A stretch of 64,000 nucleotides of DNA from positions 186,001 through 250,000 of the forward strand of contig JAHCHY010000001.1 in NCBI GenBank assembly GCA_026129485.1. The letters run 5' to 3'. This stretch comes from Cyclobacteriaceae bacterium (GTDB lineage: Bacteria > Bacteroidota > Bacteroidia > Cytophagales > Cyclobacteriaceae). Below the pieces are notes generated by a model. It did no database searches, had not been told where the DNA came from, and saw only the letters and a program-made list of their open reading frames with translations. This document shows positions 27,430-34,700 of the stretch, in pieces. Made by a program: the position numbers and the translations under genes. Within the stretch, counting starts at the first letter, position 1. The number at the start of each line of letters is the position of its first letter.

Positions 27430-28065
27430 TTACAAATTGGGTTGCGGTGTAGTGCGCAGGTAAGGTTTAACCCGCGTATGCCCTTTCGGGAATTTTGCAG
27501 GAATGTCGTCATCCTTAACGGCTGCGGTTATAATTACATCTTCTCCGTGCTTCCAGTTGGCCGGTGTAGCCACACTGAAGCCGGCTGTTAGCTGGAGGCT
27601 GTCAATTACCCGAAGTATCTCATCAAAATTTCTTCCGGTTGATGCCGGGTACGTAATGGTAAGCTTTACTTTTTTATCAGGCCCGATCACAAATACCGAA
27701 CGAACGGTAAACTTGTCGCTCACCTGCGGGTGGATCATATCATACAGGTTGGCCACTTTAAATTCAGGGTCTGCAATCAACGGAAAGTTGACTTCTGTTT
27801 TTTGCGTTTCATTAATATCCCCAATCCATTTTTCGTGCGCATCCAGCGGATCAGCGCTAAGCGCCACAACCTTTACATTGCGTTTATCAAACTCCGCACG
27901 CAGCTTTGCTACCGCTCCCAGTTCGGTTGTACATACCGGTGTGAAATCGGCCGGATGTGAAAACAAAACGCCCCAGCTATTCCCCAGCCACGCATGAAAC
28001 TGAATAGCGCCCTCTGTTGTTTCCGCTTTGAAATCAGGGGCAATATCACCTAATCGTAATGACAT
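27430..28065 (-). CDS. 1-Cys (Prx6-type) peroxiredoxin
   Basis: 211 residues. The thioredoxin fold starts LRLGDIAPDFKAETTEG; the peroxidatic cysteine lies in SHPADFTPVCTTELG (about Cys45), the PxxxTxxC motif of the Prx6 family, with the conserved arginine in TVRSVFVIGPDKKVKL. Length and the long C-terminal part (WKHGEDVIITAAV, FPKGHTRVKPYLR) are those of Prx6 rather than AhpC. It reduces H2O2 and organic peroxides in the cytoplasm. The Rrf2 regulator gene lies just upstream on the same strand, and a perfect 8+8 palindrome stands between them (28103-28123), so redox-responsive control is plausible. Confidence 0.93.
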   Translation of the reverse strand: MSLRLGDIAPDFKAETTEGAIQFHAWLGNSWGVLFSHPADFTPVCTTELGAVAKLRAEFDKRNVKVVALSADPLDAHEKWIGDINETQKTEVNFPLIADPEFKVANLYDMIHPQVSDKFTVRSVFVIGPDKKVKLTITYPASTGRNFDEILRVIDSLQLTAGFSVATPANWKHGEDVIITAAVKDDDIPAKFPKGHTRVKPYLRTTPQPNL

Positions 28066-28102
28066 AACTTTTGATTTTAATAAATTACCTCAAATATAAT
28101 TA

Positions 28103-28123
28103 AGTCTATAGTTTTTATAGACT
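28103..28123. promoter_or_regulatory. Palindrome upstream of the peroxiredoxin gene, possible Rrf2 operator
   Basis: Perfect arms AGTCTATA and TATAGACT with a GTTTT spacer, 38 nt upstream of the peroxiredoxin start and 13 nt after the Rrf2 stop. Size and spacing suit a dimeric regulator. Against this, the same AGTCTATAGT word forms a hairpin in the ilvC-ilvA spacer (44587-44626), so it may be an RNA hairpin instead. Confidence 0.4.
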
Positions 28124-28136
28124 ATTATCAAAAAAA

Positions 28137-28571
28137 TTACTTCCGGCTAAGCGCTTTTTCGCGTTTTACAATTTTGGCCAGTGTGCTCTCTTTCAGCACT
28201 TTCAGGGTTTCATCGCGCACTCCTATAAAGCTATCGCGGATACCGCAGGTCTTTTCATCGCGGCATTCTTCGCAGGGTTCATAATAATTAAGCGATACGC
28301 ATGGAAGCATAGCTATGGCACCGTCCATTAACCGGATAATTTCAATCAGGTTTACATCTTCGGGCTTCTTATAGAGATAATATCCTCCGCCCTTACCTTT
28401 TTTACTGCCCAGGATTTTGGCATTCCGCAATTCCAGCAGAATAGCCTCCAGGAATTTTTTCGGAATGTGTTGCTTTTCGGCAATTTCCTGTATGTGAACG
28501 GGGCCCTGCTGGTACCTTTCGGCAAGGTACACCAGGGCATGAATGGCATATTTACATTTCTTCGAGAGCAT
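28137..28571 (-). CDS. Rrf2 family transcriptional regulator with cysteine cluster
   Basis: 144 residues. An N-terminal winged helix (KCKYAIHALVYLAER, IQEIAEKQHIPKKFLEAILLELRNAKIL, KKGKGGGYYLYKKP) is followed by the dimerisation helix. A cysteine-rich loop CVSLNYYEPCEECRDEKTCG could hold an Fe-S cluster, as in IscR/NsrR-type members, though spacing differs from classical IscR. The gene lies upstream of the peroxiredoxin gene on the same strand, an arrangement that suggests control of that gene by redox or Fe-S state. The effector is inferred. Confidence 0.88.
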   Translation of the reverse strand: MLSKKCKYAIHALVYLAERYQQGPVHIQEIAEKQHIPKKFLEAILLELRNAKILGSKKGKGGGYYLYKKPEDVNLIEIIRLMDGAIAMLPCVSLNYYEPCEECRDEKTCGIRDSFIGVRDETLKVLKESTLAKIVKREKALSRK

Positions 28572-28631
28572 GATATCGCCAAGATATACTTTTTGTCAAT
28601 AATTTTGTCCGTGCTTTAACAACTAATGCCT

Positions 28632-28703
<72 letters not shown>

Positions 28704-28716
28704 CTATAATTTTTTA

Positions 28717-29178
28717 ATGGCTGTGATTGTATCTAAACCGCGTACGCAAACGCTTATTTCGTTTATTCTTTTTTTGCTCTTAACATTTACTGTGCTGGGG
28801 CTAAACCTTGCAGCCCTTGTACAAGGCGCACAGGCATGGTACAATTATGCTATTGCGGCCATCCTGTTGCCTTTAGGATTTTTTGTGCTTTACCGTATTT
28901 TTATCCGCTACAAAATAATCCGGGCCGGGGACAACCGCATCCAAATAATTTTCCCGGTTTTGAAACGAACCTATGACTACCCTGTTAAGGAAATCCGGAA
29001 CTGGCGCGAAAGCGTGGTAAAGACCGGTAAAAACTCGGTGTACCGGGAGCTGGAGATTGAATGTGATAATCGCTTTAAAATCGCCCTGGGACAAAAAGAG
29101 CATACCGAATACGACAAGCTGGTACAATACCTGCAACGGAAGATTCCGGGTAAAAAAGTGGCTGCCGGTACCCGGTAG
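28717..29178 (+). CDS. Small membrane protein with PH-like C-terminal domain
   Basis: 153 residues, unknown function. Two transmembrane helices occupy about 13-35 (LISFILFLLLTFTVLGLNLAAL) and 43-62 (AIAAILLPLGFFVLYRIFI). A cytosolic domain follows with beta-strand alternation (NRIQIIFPVLKRTYDYPVKEIRNWRESVV, YRELEIECDNRFKIAL, then helix EYDKLVQYLQRKI), resembling the bacterial PH-like fold of YcxB/bPH proteins. It lies 13 nt after tRNA-Thr and could be read from the same transcript. Homologs of this architecture are common and uncharacterised. Confidence 0.65.
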   Translation: MAVIVSKPRTQTLISFILFLLLTFTVLGLNLAALVQGAQAWYNYAIAAILLPLGFFVLYRIFIRYKIIRAGDNRIQIIFPVLKRTYDYPVKEIRNWRESVVKTGKNSVYRELEIECDNRFKIALGQKEHTEYDKLVQYLQRKIPGKKVAAGTR

Positions 29179-29183
29179 GTTCA

Positions 29184-29214
29184 TTGGTAAAATACCAAAA
29201 CCTTTTTACTTTTG
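29184..29214 (+). promoter_or_regulatory. Bacteroidota-type promoter for tRNA-Leu(GAG)
   Basis: TTG at 29184-29186 and a perfect TAnnTTTG (TACTTTTG, 29207-29214) 20 nt later. The predicted start near 29221 would give a tRNA leader of about 50 nt. Confidence 0.55.
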
Positions 29215-29270
29215 CCGTCCCTCATTTAGCCGGTTGGTACTTTTAAAATCAACGGGTTGAATCATGAAAC

Positions 29271-29352
29271 GCCCAGGTGGTGAAATTGGTAGACACGCTA
29301 CTTTGAGGGGGTAGTGCCGCAAGGTGTGCTGGTTCGAGTCCAGTCCTGGGCA
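29271..29352 (+). tRNA. tRNA-Leu (anticodon GAG)
   Basis: An 82-nt class II tRNA: acceptor GCCCAGG / CCTGGGC, D-arm as in other Leu tRNAs, anticodon stem-loop CTACT-TTGAGGG-GGTAG, short variable arm, T-arm CTGGTTCGAGTCCAG. Discriminator A; no encoded CCA. The start codon of a GIY-YIG gene follows after one base. Confidence 0.93.
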
Positions 29353-29353
29353 C

Positions 29354-29596
29354 ATGTTTTTTGTGTACGCAATCAGTAGTACCGTGAGGAACTACATTTA
29401 TGTTGGACTAACCGATAACCCTGAAAGGAGGATAGGGCAACATAATGCCGGATATGAAAAAACAACGCGGGCATATGCTCCGTTTTCGGTTCTGCTGATT
29501 GAATCTTTTCCGACCCGAATTGAAGCTCGTGTCCGGGAAAAATACCTGAAATCAGGTGTGGGCAAAGAATATTTAAAAGGGCTTCAAAAGTCCTGA
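29354..29596 (+). CDS. Tiny GIY-YIG nuclease inserted behind tRNA-Leu
   Basis: 80 residues, one GIY-YIG domain (UPF0213/UvrC-N type). Motifs are FVYAISS and YIYVGLT for the two GIY-YIG strands, ERRIGQHNAG with the catalytic Arg/His, and REKYLKSGVGKEYLK with the metal-binding Glu and Lys; all look intact. The ATG lies 2 nt after the last base of tRNA-Leu(GAG), so there is no room for a leader; translating upstream would read tRNA sequence. Just after the stop, the last 26 nt of the same tRNA are repeated (29599-29644). The gene thus sits between two copies of a tRNA 3' end, like cargo of a tRNA-targeting element. It may cut tRNA-gene DNA to promote its own spread. Family assignment is firm; mobility is inferred. 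Confidence 0.85.
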   Translation: MFFVYAISSTVRNYIYVGLTDNPERRIGQHNAGYEKTTRAYAPFSVLLIESFPTRIEARVREKYLKSGVGKEYLKGLQKS

Positions 29597-29598
29597 AA

Positions 29599-29644
29599 CT
29601 GGTTCGAGCCTGCCTGTCGGCAGACAGGTCCAGTCCTGGGCACA
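29599..29644 (+). pseudogene. Duplicated 3' end of tRNA-Leu(GAG), broken by a palindrome
   Basis: CTGGTTCGAG (29599-29608) and TCCAGTCCTGGGCACA (29629-29644) together equal 29329-29354 of the intact gene without a mismatch. Between them, exactly inside the T-loop, a 20-nt near-palindrome is inserted. No 5' half of a tRNA is present, so it is not functional. Confidence 0.88.
29609..29628. repeat. 20-nt palindromic repeat, copy 1
   Basis: CCTGCCTGTCGGCAGACAGG, a near-perfect palindrome inserted in the tRNA remnant. Its reverse complement matches 30435-30454 at 19 of 20 positions, so this is a dispersed REP-like family. Confidence 0.7.
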
Positions 29645-29694
29645 GCTTAATTCAAAATTCCGAATTCAAAATTTTGAATCTTGAACTAAGATAA

Positions 29695-29776
29695 GCCGAA
29701 GTGGTGAAATTGGTAGACACGCACGTTTCAGGGGCGTGTGGCGCAAGCTGTGCGGGTTCGAGTCCCGCCTTCGGCA
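29695..29776 (+). tRNA. tRNA-Leu (anticodon CAG)
   Basis: An 82-nt class II tRNA: acceptor GCCGAAG / CTTCGGC, anticodon stem-loop GCACG-TTTCAGG-GGCGT with CAG, T-arm GCGGGTTCGAGTCCCGC, discriminator A. A terminator follows at 29788. Confidence 0.93.
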
Positions 29777-29787
29777 CATTAATTTAG

Positions 29788-29815
29788 AAGTCATCTTCAA
29801 AAATGGAGATGACTT
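29788..29815 (+). terminator. Terminator of the tRNA-Leu cluster
   Basis: Arms AAGTCATCTTC / GGAGATGACTT (one G-U pair) with an AAAAAT loop, followed by TTATATTTTT. Confidence 0.8.
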
Positions 29816-29886
29816 TTATATTTTTAAGCTGTCCCGGTCTTCTGCTACGGCACATTCTTTGGTAAATGCTTATTAAAACATCATAC

Positions 29887-30306
29887 ATGAAGCGAACACT
29901 CATCCTATTTCTGCTGGCAACCGTATCCTTTTTTTCATTCGATCAGGCCTTCGATCTGAAAGCAAGTATGGAGCGAGGCAAAAGTATTTATGAAACACAA
30001 TGTGTAGCCTGCCACATGGCCGAGGGCGAAGGCATTTCCGGTGTGTTCCCCCCGCTTGCCCAATCTGATTACCTGGCGGATAAAAGCCGGTTAGTAAAAG
30101 TAGTGTTGAAGGGCGTACGGGGTGAGATGACGGTTAACGGGGTGGAATACAATAGTGAAATGACCGGTTTTCCGCTTTCCGACCAGGAAACTGCCGATGT
30201 GCTCAACTACATCTGCAATACCTGGGGCAACAAGGCCGAAGTCATAAAACCCGCAGACATTCAACCCGCATTAAAGACTGCCTCCAAAAATTACCAACCC
30301 TACTGA
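29887..30306 (+). CDS. Small periplasmic class I cytochrome c
   Basis: 139 residues from the ATG at 29887, which puts the signal KRTLILFLLATVSFFS at the N-terminus; an upstream in-frame ATG (29866) is less likely. One haem site CVACH lies in MERGKSIYETQCVACHMAEGEG; the axial methionine is probably in VEYNSEMTGFPLSDQE. The fold ends with helix DVLNYICNTW and a short tail. Single-haem proteins like this pass electrons in the periplasm, often next to dehydrogenases, but none is adjacent here. A GMC/gluconate-dehydrogenase-like pair lies at 54-57 kb; any link is speculative. Confidence 0.88.
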   Translation: MKRTLILFLLATVSFFSFDQAFDLKASMERGKSIYETQCVACHMAEGEGISGVFPPLAQSDYLADKSRLVKVVLKGVRGEMTVNGVEYNSEMTGFPLSDQETADVLNYICNTWGNKAEVIKPADIQPALKTASKNYQPY

Positions 30307-30355
30307 TTTTCATTCCGGTCCCTAAAAATTTAGTTTCCATGTTCTTTTAGTAAGC

Positions 30356-30493
30356 GGACTTACGCAAAAAACTAAGTTGTCAGTTTGAGCCTGTCGAAAA
30401 CTATTCCATTCAGAGCCAAAAAGACTTTGACAAGCCTGTCTGCCGCCAGGCAGGCTCTGTCTGACATTCGAGGTTGTGTTTTTGCGTAAGTCC
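30356..30493. repeat. MITE-like element, 138 bp with 15-bp terminal inverted repeats
   Basis: The ends are perfect inverted repeats GGACTTACGCAAAAA (30356-30370) and its complement (30479-30493). There is no coding sequence. The interior contains GTTTGAGCCTGTCGAAAA and a second copy of the 20-nt palindrome. No clear target-site duplication was found. It sits between the cytochrome c gene and dinB. Confidence 0.65.
30435..30454. repeat. 20-nt palindromic repeat, copy 2
   Basis: CCTGTCTGCCGCCAGGCAGG, inverted relative to the copy at 29609-29628, one mismatch. It lies inside the MITE-like element. Confidence 0.7.
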
Positions 30494-30501
30494 AGTTAGC
30501 A

Positions 30502-30522
30502 AATGCTAATTTTTTTAGTATT
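30502..30522 (+). promoter_or_regulatory. Imperfect palindrome upstream of dinB, possible SOS-type operator
   Basis: AATGCTAA (30502-30509), 5-nt T spacer, TTAGTATT (30515-30522), 7 of 8 pairs; flanking GCA / TGC extend the symmetry loosely. It ends 8 nt before the dinB start. Damage-inducible control of this cassette is expected, but the repressor is unknown. Confidence 0.4.
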
Positions 30523-30530
30523 ATTGCTAT

Positions 30531-31742
30531 GTGGAAAAGAGCATCATACACCTGGATCTGGATGCATTTTTTGTGGCTGTAGAGTGCAAAAAAGAACCAA
30601 AATTGAAGGGGTTGCCCTTAATTGTCGGTGGCTCCAGCCGCAGGGGTGTGGTAGCGGCCTGCAGCTATGAGGCCCGCAGGTTTGGGGTGCACTCGGCCAT
30701 GCCCATGTACCTGGCCCTGCAACTCTGCCCCGATGCCAAAGTGATTTCGGGCGATATGGAGGCCTACAGCCAGTACTCCCATTTGGTTACCGAAATTATT
30801 GCCGATAAAGCCCCTGCTTTTGAAAAATCGTCCATCGATGAATTTTATATCGATGCCACAGGGCTGGATCGTTACGTGGGCGCTTATAAATGGGCCGTTG
30901 AGCTTCAGCATAAAATCATGCAGGAAAGCGACCTGCCTATTTCCATGGCTTTGTCGGTAAACAAGCTGGTATCGAAAGTCGCCACGGGCGAACGCAAGCC
31001 CAAAGCACAGGTGCAGATTCCATTGCACGAGGTAAACCAGTTTCTCGATCCGCTTTCCATTGACAAAATTCCGATGATCGGAAAACAGACGGCCTCTTTC
31101 CTGTACGATATGGGTGTGCGTACCGTAGCCACCTTGCGTGAAATGCCCTTGCCTTTCCTGGTTAGCGCATTCGGAAAAAACGGGATCAGCCTTTGGAACA
31201 AAGCCCGCGGACTTGACGACTCGCCCGTGGTTTCACACAGCGAACAAAAATCTATTTCAACCGAATCTACATTCGAGCAGGACACCATCGATGTAAAGCG
31301 GTTAAAATCTATCCTGATTGCGATGGTAGAAAAGGTGGCGTTTCAATTACGCGAACAAAAAAAACTAACCTCGTGCATTACGGTAAAAATCCGGTATTCC
31401 AATTTCGATACCGAAACCAGGCAAGTGCATATCCCCTACACTTCGTCCGATCACGTGATTTTGCGTGTGGTGCAGGAGCTGTTCGATAAGCTATATAACC
31501 GCAGGATGCTGATAAGGCTGGTCGGTGTGCGGTTGAGCAACCTGGTACAAGGTAACCACCAGATCAGCTTGTTCGATGAAACCGAAGAAGATGTAAATCT
31601 CTATGAGGCTATGGATTTAATTAAGCATAAGCACGGAGTGGATAAACTGGTGCGCGCCACCACGTTGAATGTAAGCAAGCGTGTGCGCATGGAAATGAAT
31701 GTGTTTAGCGGAAAAATCAGGAAGGATCTGATGAAGATGTAA
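30531..31742 (+). CDS. dinB: DNA polymerase IV (Y family)
   Basis: 403 residues, starting at GTG 30531 (MEKSIIHLDLDAFF); no in-frame ATG precedes it. Catalytic motifs are HLDLDAFF and KSSIDEFYID; the steric-gate region is AFFVAVE. A helix-hairpin-helix thumb (PMIGKQTASFLYDMGVRTVATL) and little-finger domain follow, and QISLFD near residue 345 fits a beta-clamp-binding motif. It carries out translesion synthesis past damaged bases. It is followed after 31 nt by a DnaE-type polymerase, a pairing known from Bacteroidota and from ImuB-DnaE2 mutasomes, which suggests the two act together and are co-induced. Confidence 0.92.
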   Translation: MEKSIIHLDLDAFFVAVECKKEPKLKGLPLIVGGSSRRGVVAACSYEARRFGVHSAMPMYLALQLCPDAKVISGDMEAYSQYSHLVTEIIADKAPAFEKSSIDEFYIDATGLDRYVGAYKWAVELQHKIMQESDLPISMALSVNKLVSKVATGERKPKAQVQIPLHEVNQFLDPLSIDKIPMIGKQTASFLYDMGVRTVATLREMPLPFLVSAFGKNGISLWNKARGLDDSPVVSHSEQKSISTESTFEQDTIDVKRLKSILIAMVEKVAFQLREQKKLTSCITVKIRYSNFDTETRQVHIPYTSSDHVILRVVQELFDKLYNRRMLIRLVGVRLSNLVQGNHQISLFDETEEDVNLYEAMDLIKHKHGVDKLVRATTLNVSKRVRMEMNVFSGKIRKDLMKM

Positions 31743-31773
31743 GATGGTCTGTGAGGAAAAGAACTAAATTATT

Positions 31774-34700
31774 ATGTACCTCAATTGCCACACCGGTTTC
31801 AGCTTTAAGTATGGCACCCTGCCCATTAAAACACTTTTTGAAGAAGCTAAACGGTGTGGCGTCCATAAGCTGGCGCTTACCGAAATCAACAACACCGCTT
31901 CTTATCTTGAGCTGCTGCGCATCTGCAATGAAAACAAGCCGCAGGCCAGCGGGCTTACAAAATTCGGTAAAGAGGCATATTCATTAGAGCTGGCCGTAGG
32001 TATTGAGTGCCGCGCTAAAGACCAGCAACTGCTTTATATTATTCTCGCACAAAACAATCATGGCTTCGAACTGCTGAACCGGTTTCTTTCCTATCATAAC
32101 CGCGAAGACAAACCATTGCCTGCATGCGCCCCGGTTTTAGAAAATACATTTGTTATTTACGCCTTTCAGCAAATTGACCCCGAAGCATTACGCGAAAACG
32201 AATTTATAGGCGTGGGCAGTCATCAGTTGATTACCTATGCCGCAGATCCATCGCGCGAAGCGTATGCTCACAAGTTTGTGGCGCTTCACCCGGTTACATT
32301 CCTACCGCCCGAAAAAACAAAGGATAAAAAAACAGGTCGTGATAAGCTGGTCTATCGCGACCACAACACACACCGGCTGCTTCGTTGTATTGCACATAAC
32401 ACTTTATTGAGCAAGCTGCCCGAACATTTGCATGCCCGAAAGGATGAATACATGCTGACCGAACCAGAATTGCGAAGCCGGTTTGCCCAGTTTCCCGGTT
32501 TGGTAGAACGTGCATGCTCCCTCTTAAATCAATGTTCAATTGAGTGCCAACCGGGCGAAGACAAAAACAAAAAATACCTCAGCAGTAACATAGAAGCTGG
32601 TCTGAAATACTTGCGTGAAGAAACTGAAAAAGGATATGCCCTGCGCTATGGCAACGACCGCACCACCTGGAACAGCTACATCGAAAAGGAGCTGCGTATC
32701 ATTTCGCAAAAAGGATTTATCTCCTATTACCTGATCGTGTACGATCTGATTTTGTTTGCGCGATCCAAAAATTTTGATTTTGTCGGACGCGGCAGTGGCG
32801 CGAATAGTACCGTTGCCTATTGCCTGGGTATTACCAATGTAGATCCGATTGAGCTCAATTTGTATTTCGAGCGGTTTTTGAATGAAGAGCGGGTAACCCC
32901 GCCCGATTTCGATATTGACTTTTCGTGGGATAACCGCGATACCGTTTACGAATACCTGTTTAACAAGTACAGCTATGATCATGTTTGCCTGCTGGGCACA
33001 CACGTTACGTACAAAACCAAATCCATCCTGCGCGAGCTGGGAAAAGTTTTTGGCTTACCCAAAGAAGAAATCGATATGCTGGTGGAGAGCCGGAAAGAAG
33101 CCATACCGCGCGATCATATCGCCAATAAAATTATGGCCTTCGCAGATTATATCGTACAAAAAGAGTTGCCTGCCAACATTTCTATTCATGCCGGTGGCGT
33201 ACTCATTACCGATAAGCCCATCTATACCTACACGGCTACCGAGTATCCGCCCAAAAGCTTACCCGTATCGCAATTTGAAATGCATGCTGCCGAAGACTTC
33301 GGTATTTACAAGTTCGATATCCTGAGCCAACGCGGCCTCGGCCACATTAAAGAAACCGTTAAACACGTAAAGCGAAACCGGAGTATTGATGTAGATGTGT
33401 ATCAATTCGGAAAATTCAAAAAAGATAAAAAAATAAAAGACCTGATGCGCAACAGCAAAGCTATGGGTTGCTTTTATGTGGAATCGCCCGCTATGCGCAT
33501 GTTGCTGCGTAAGTTACGTTGCGATGATTACCTCACGCTGGTGGCTGCCAGCTCTATTATCCGGCCGGGTGTAGCCAGCTCGGGCATGATGAAAGCTTAC
33601 GTTGAGCGGTATCACATGCATCGGCAAGGAATAAAATACGAATCCATCCATCCTAAGATGGACGAAATTATGCACGACACGTATGGCGTAATGGTGTACC
33701 AGGAAGATGTAATAAAAGTAGCCCATCATTTTGGCGAGCTCACGTTAACCGAAGCGGATGTGTTACGCAGAGGCATGAGCGGCAAGTATCGTTCGCGCGA
33801 AGAGTTTCAGCGCATACGCGATAAGTTTTTCGAAAACTGCACCCGGATTGGGTACGATCAAAAAGTGATTGACCGGGTATGGTTTGAGATTGAAAGCTTT
33901 GCCGGGTATTCATTTGCCAAAGGGCATTCGGCCAGTTATGCAGTGGAAAGTTATCAAAGCCTTTACCTGAAGGCGCACTATCCGCTGGAGTTTATGGTAA
34001 GCGTGATCAATAACTTTGGCGGATTCTATCGCACAGAATTTTATTTTCATGAAGCCCGCATGAATGGCGCTGCTATCCTGGCGCCTTGTGTAAACCACAG
34101 CGATTACCTCACCACAATTTACGGCACACAGATTTACATCGGGTTTATCCACCTGAAAAGCCTCGAACAAAAAATCGGGAATCACATTGAACAGGAACGT
34201 AAAAAAAGCGGCCCTTATAAAAGCCTCGATAATTTTCTCAGGCGGGTACCCGGCATTGGGTTAGAGCAATTGCGTATTCTTATCCGGTTAGGCGCTTTTC
34301 GGTTTACCGGAAAAACCAAGCAACAGCTATTATGGGATTCCATGCTGTTCTTCAATAAAGCACGCTCGCGCCCCGCCACCGTAAAAGAATTATTTGATAC
34401 CGAACCCAAATCATTTCCGTTGCCTGAATTAAAACGAAACAAGCTGGAAGATGCCTTTGACGAGCTGGAGCTGCTCGGCTTTCCGTTGTGTAACCCGTTC
34501 GATCTGCTGCTTACGCAGGATTATGGCGATACTGCTGCGCACGAATTGCCTTCTAAAAAAGGTGAATCCGTTCGGATTGTGGGTTATGTGGTTACCACAA
34601 AAGATGCATTCACCATGAAAACGCAAGATCACATGTGCTTTGGAACTTTCTACGATGTAAAGGGCGAAGTATTTGATACCGTTCATTTCCCGGAATCAGC

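Noticed and set aside
27503-27997. 164-codon open frame on plus, antisense to the peroxiredoxin gene
   Set aside because: The opposite strand encodes an unmistakable peroxiredoxin; the antisense product is Ser/Thr-rich with no family features.
29599-29644. A fourth functional tRNA
   Set aside because: Only the T-arm and acceptor 3' side are present, and the T-loop is split by 20 nt.
29329-29644. CRISPR-like repeats
   Set aside because: Only two copies, both explained by tRNA duplication; no spacer array or cas genes.
29651-29690. AT-rich repeated TTCAAAATT words and a 16-nt palindrome between the tRNA-Leu genes
   Set aside because: Low-complexity spacer; no hairpin-plus-U-tract or promoter match clear enough to call.
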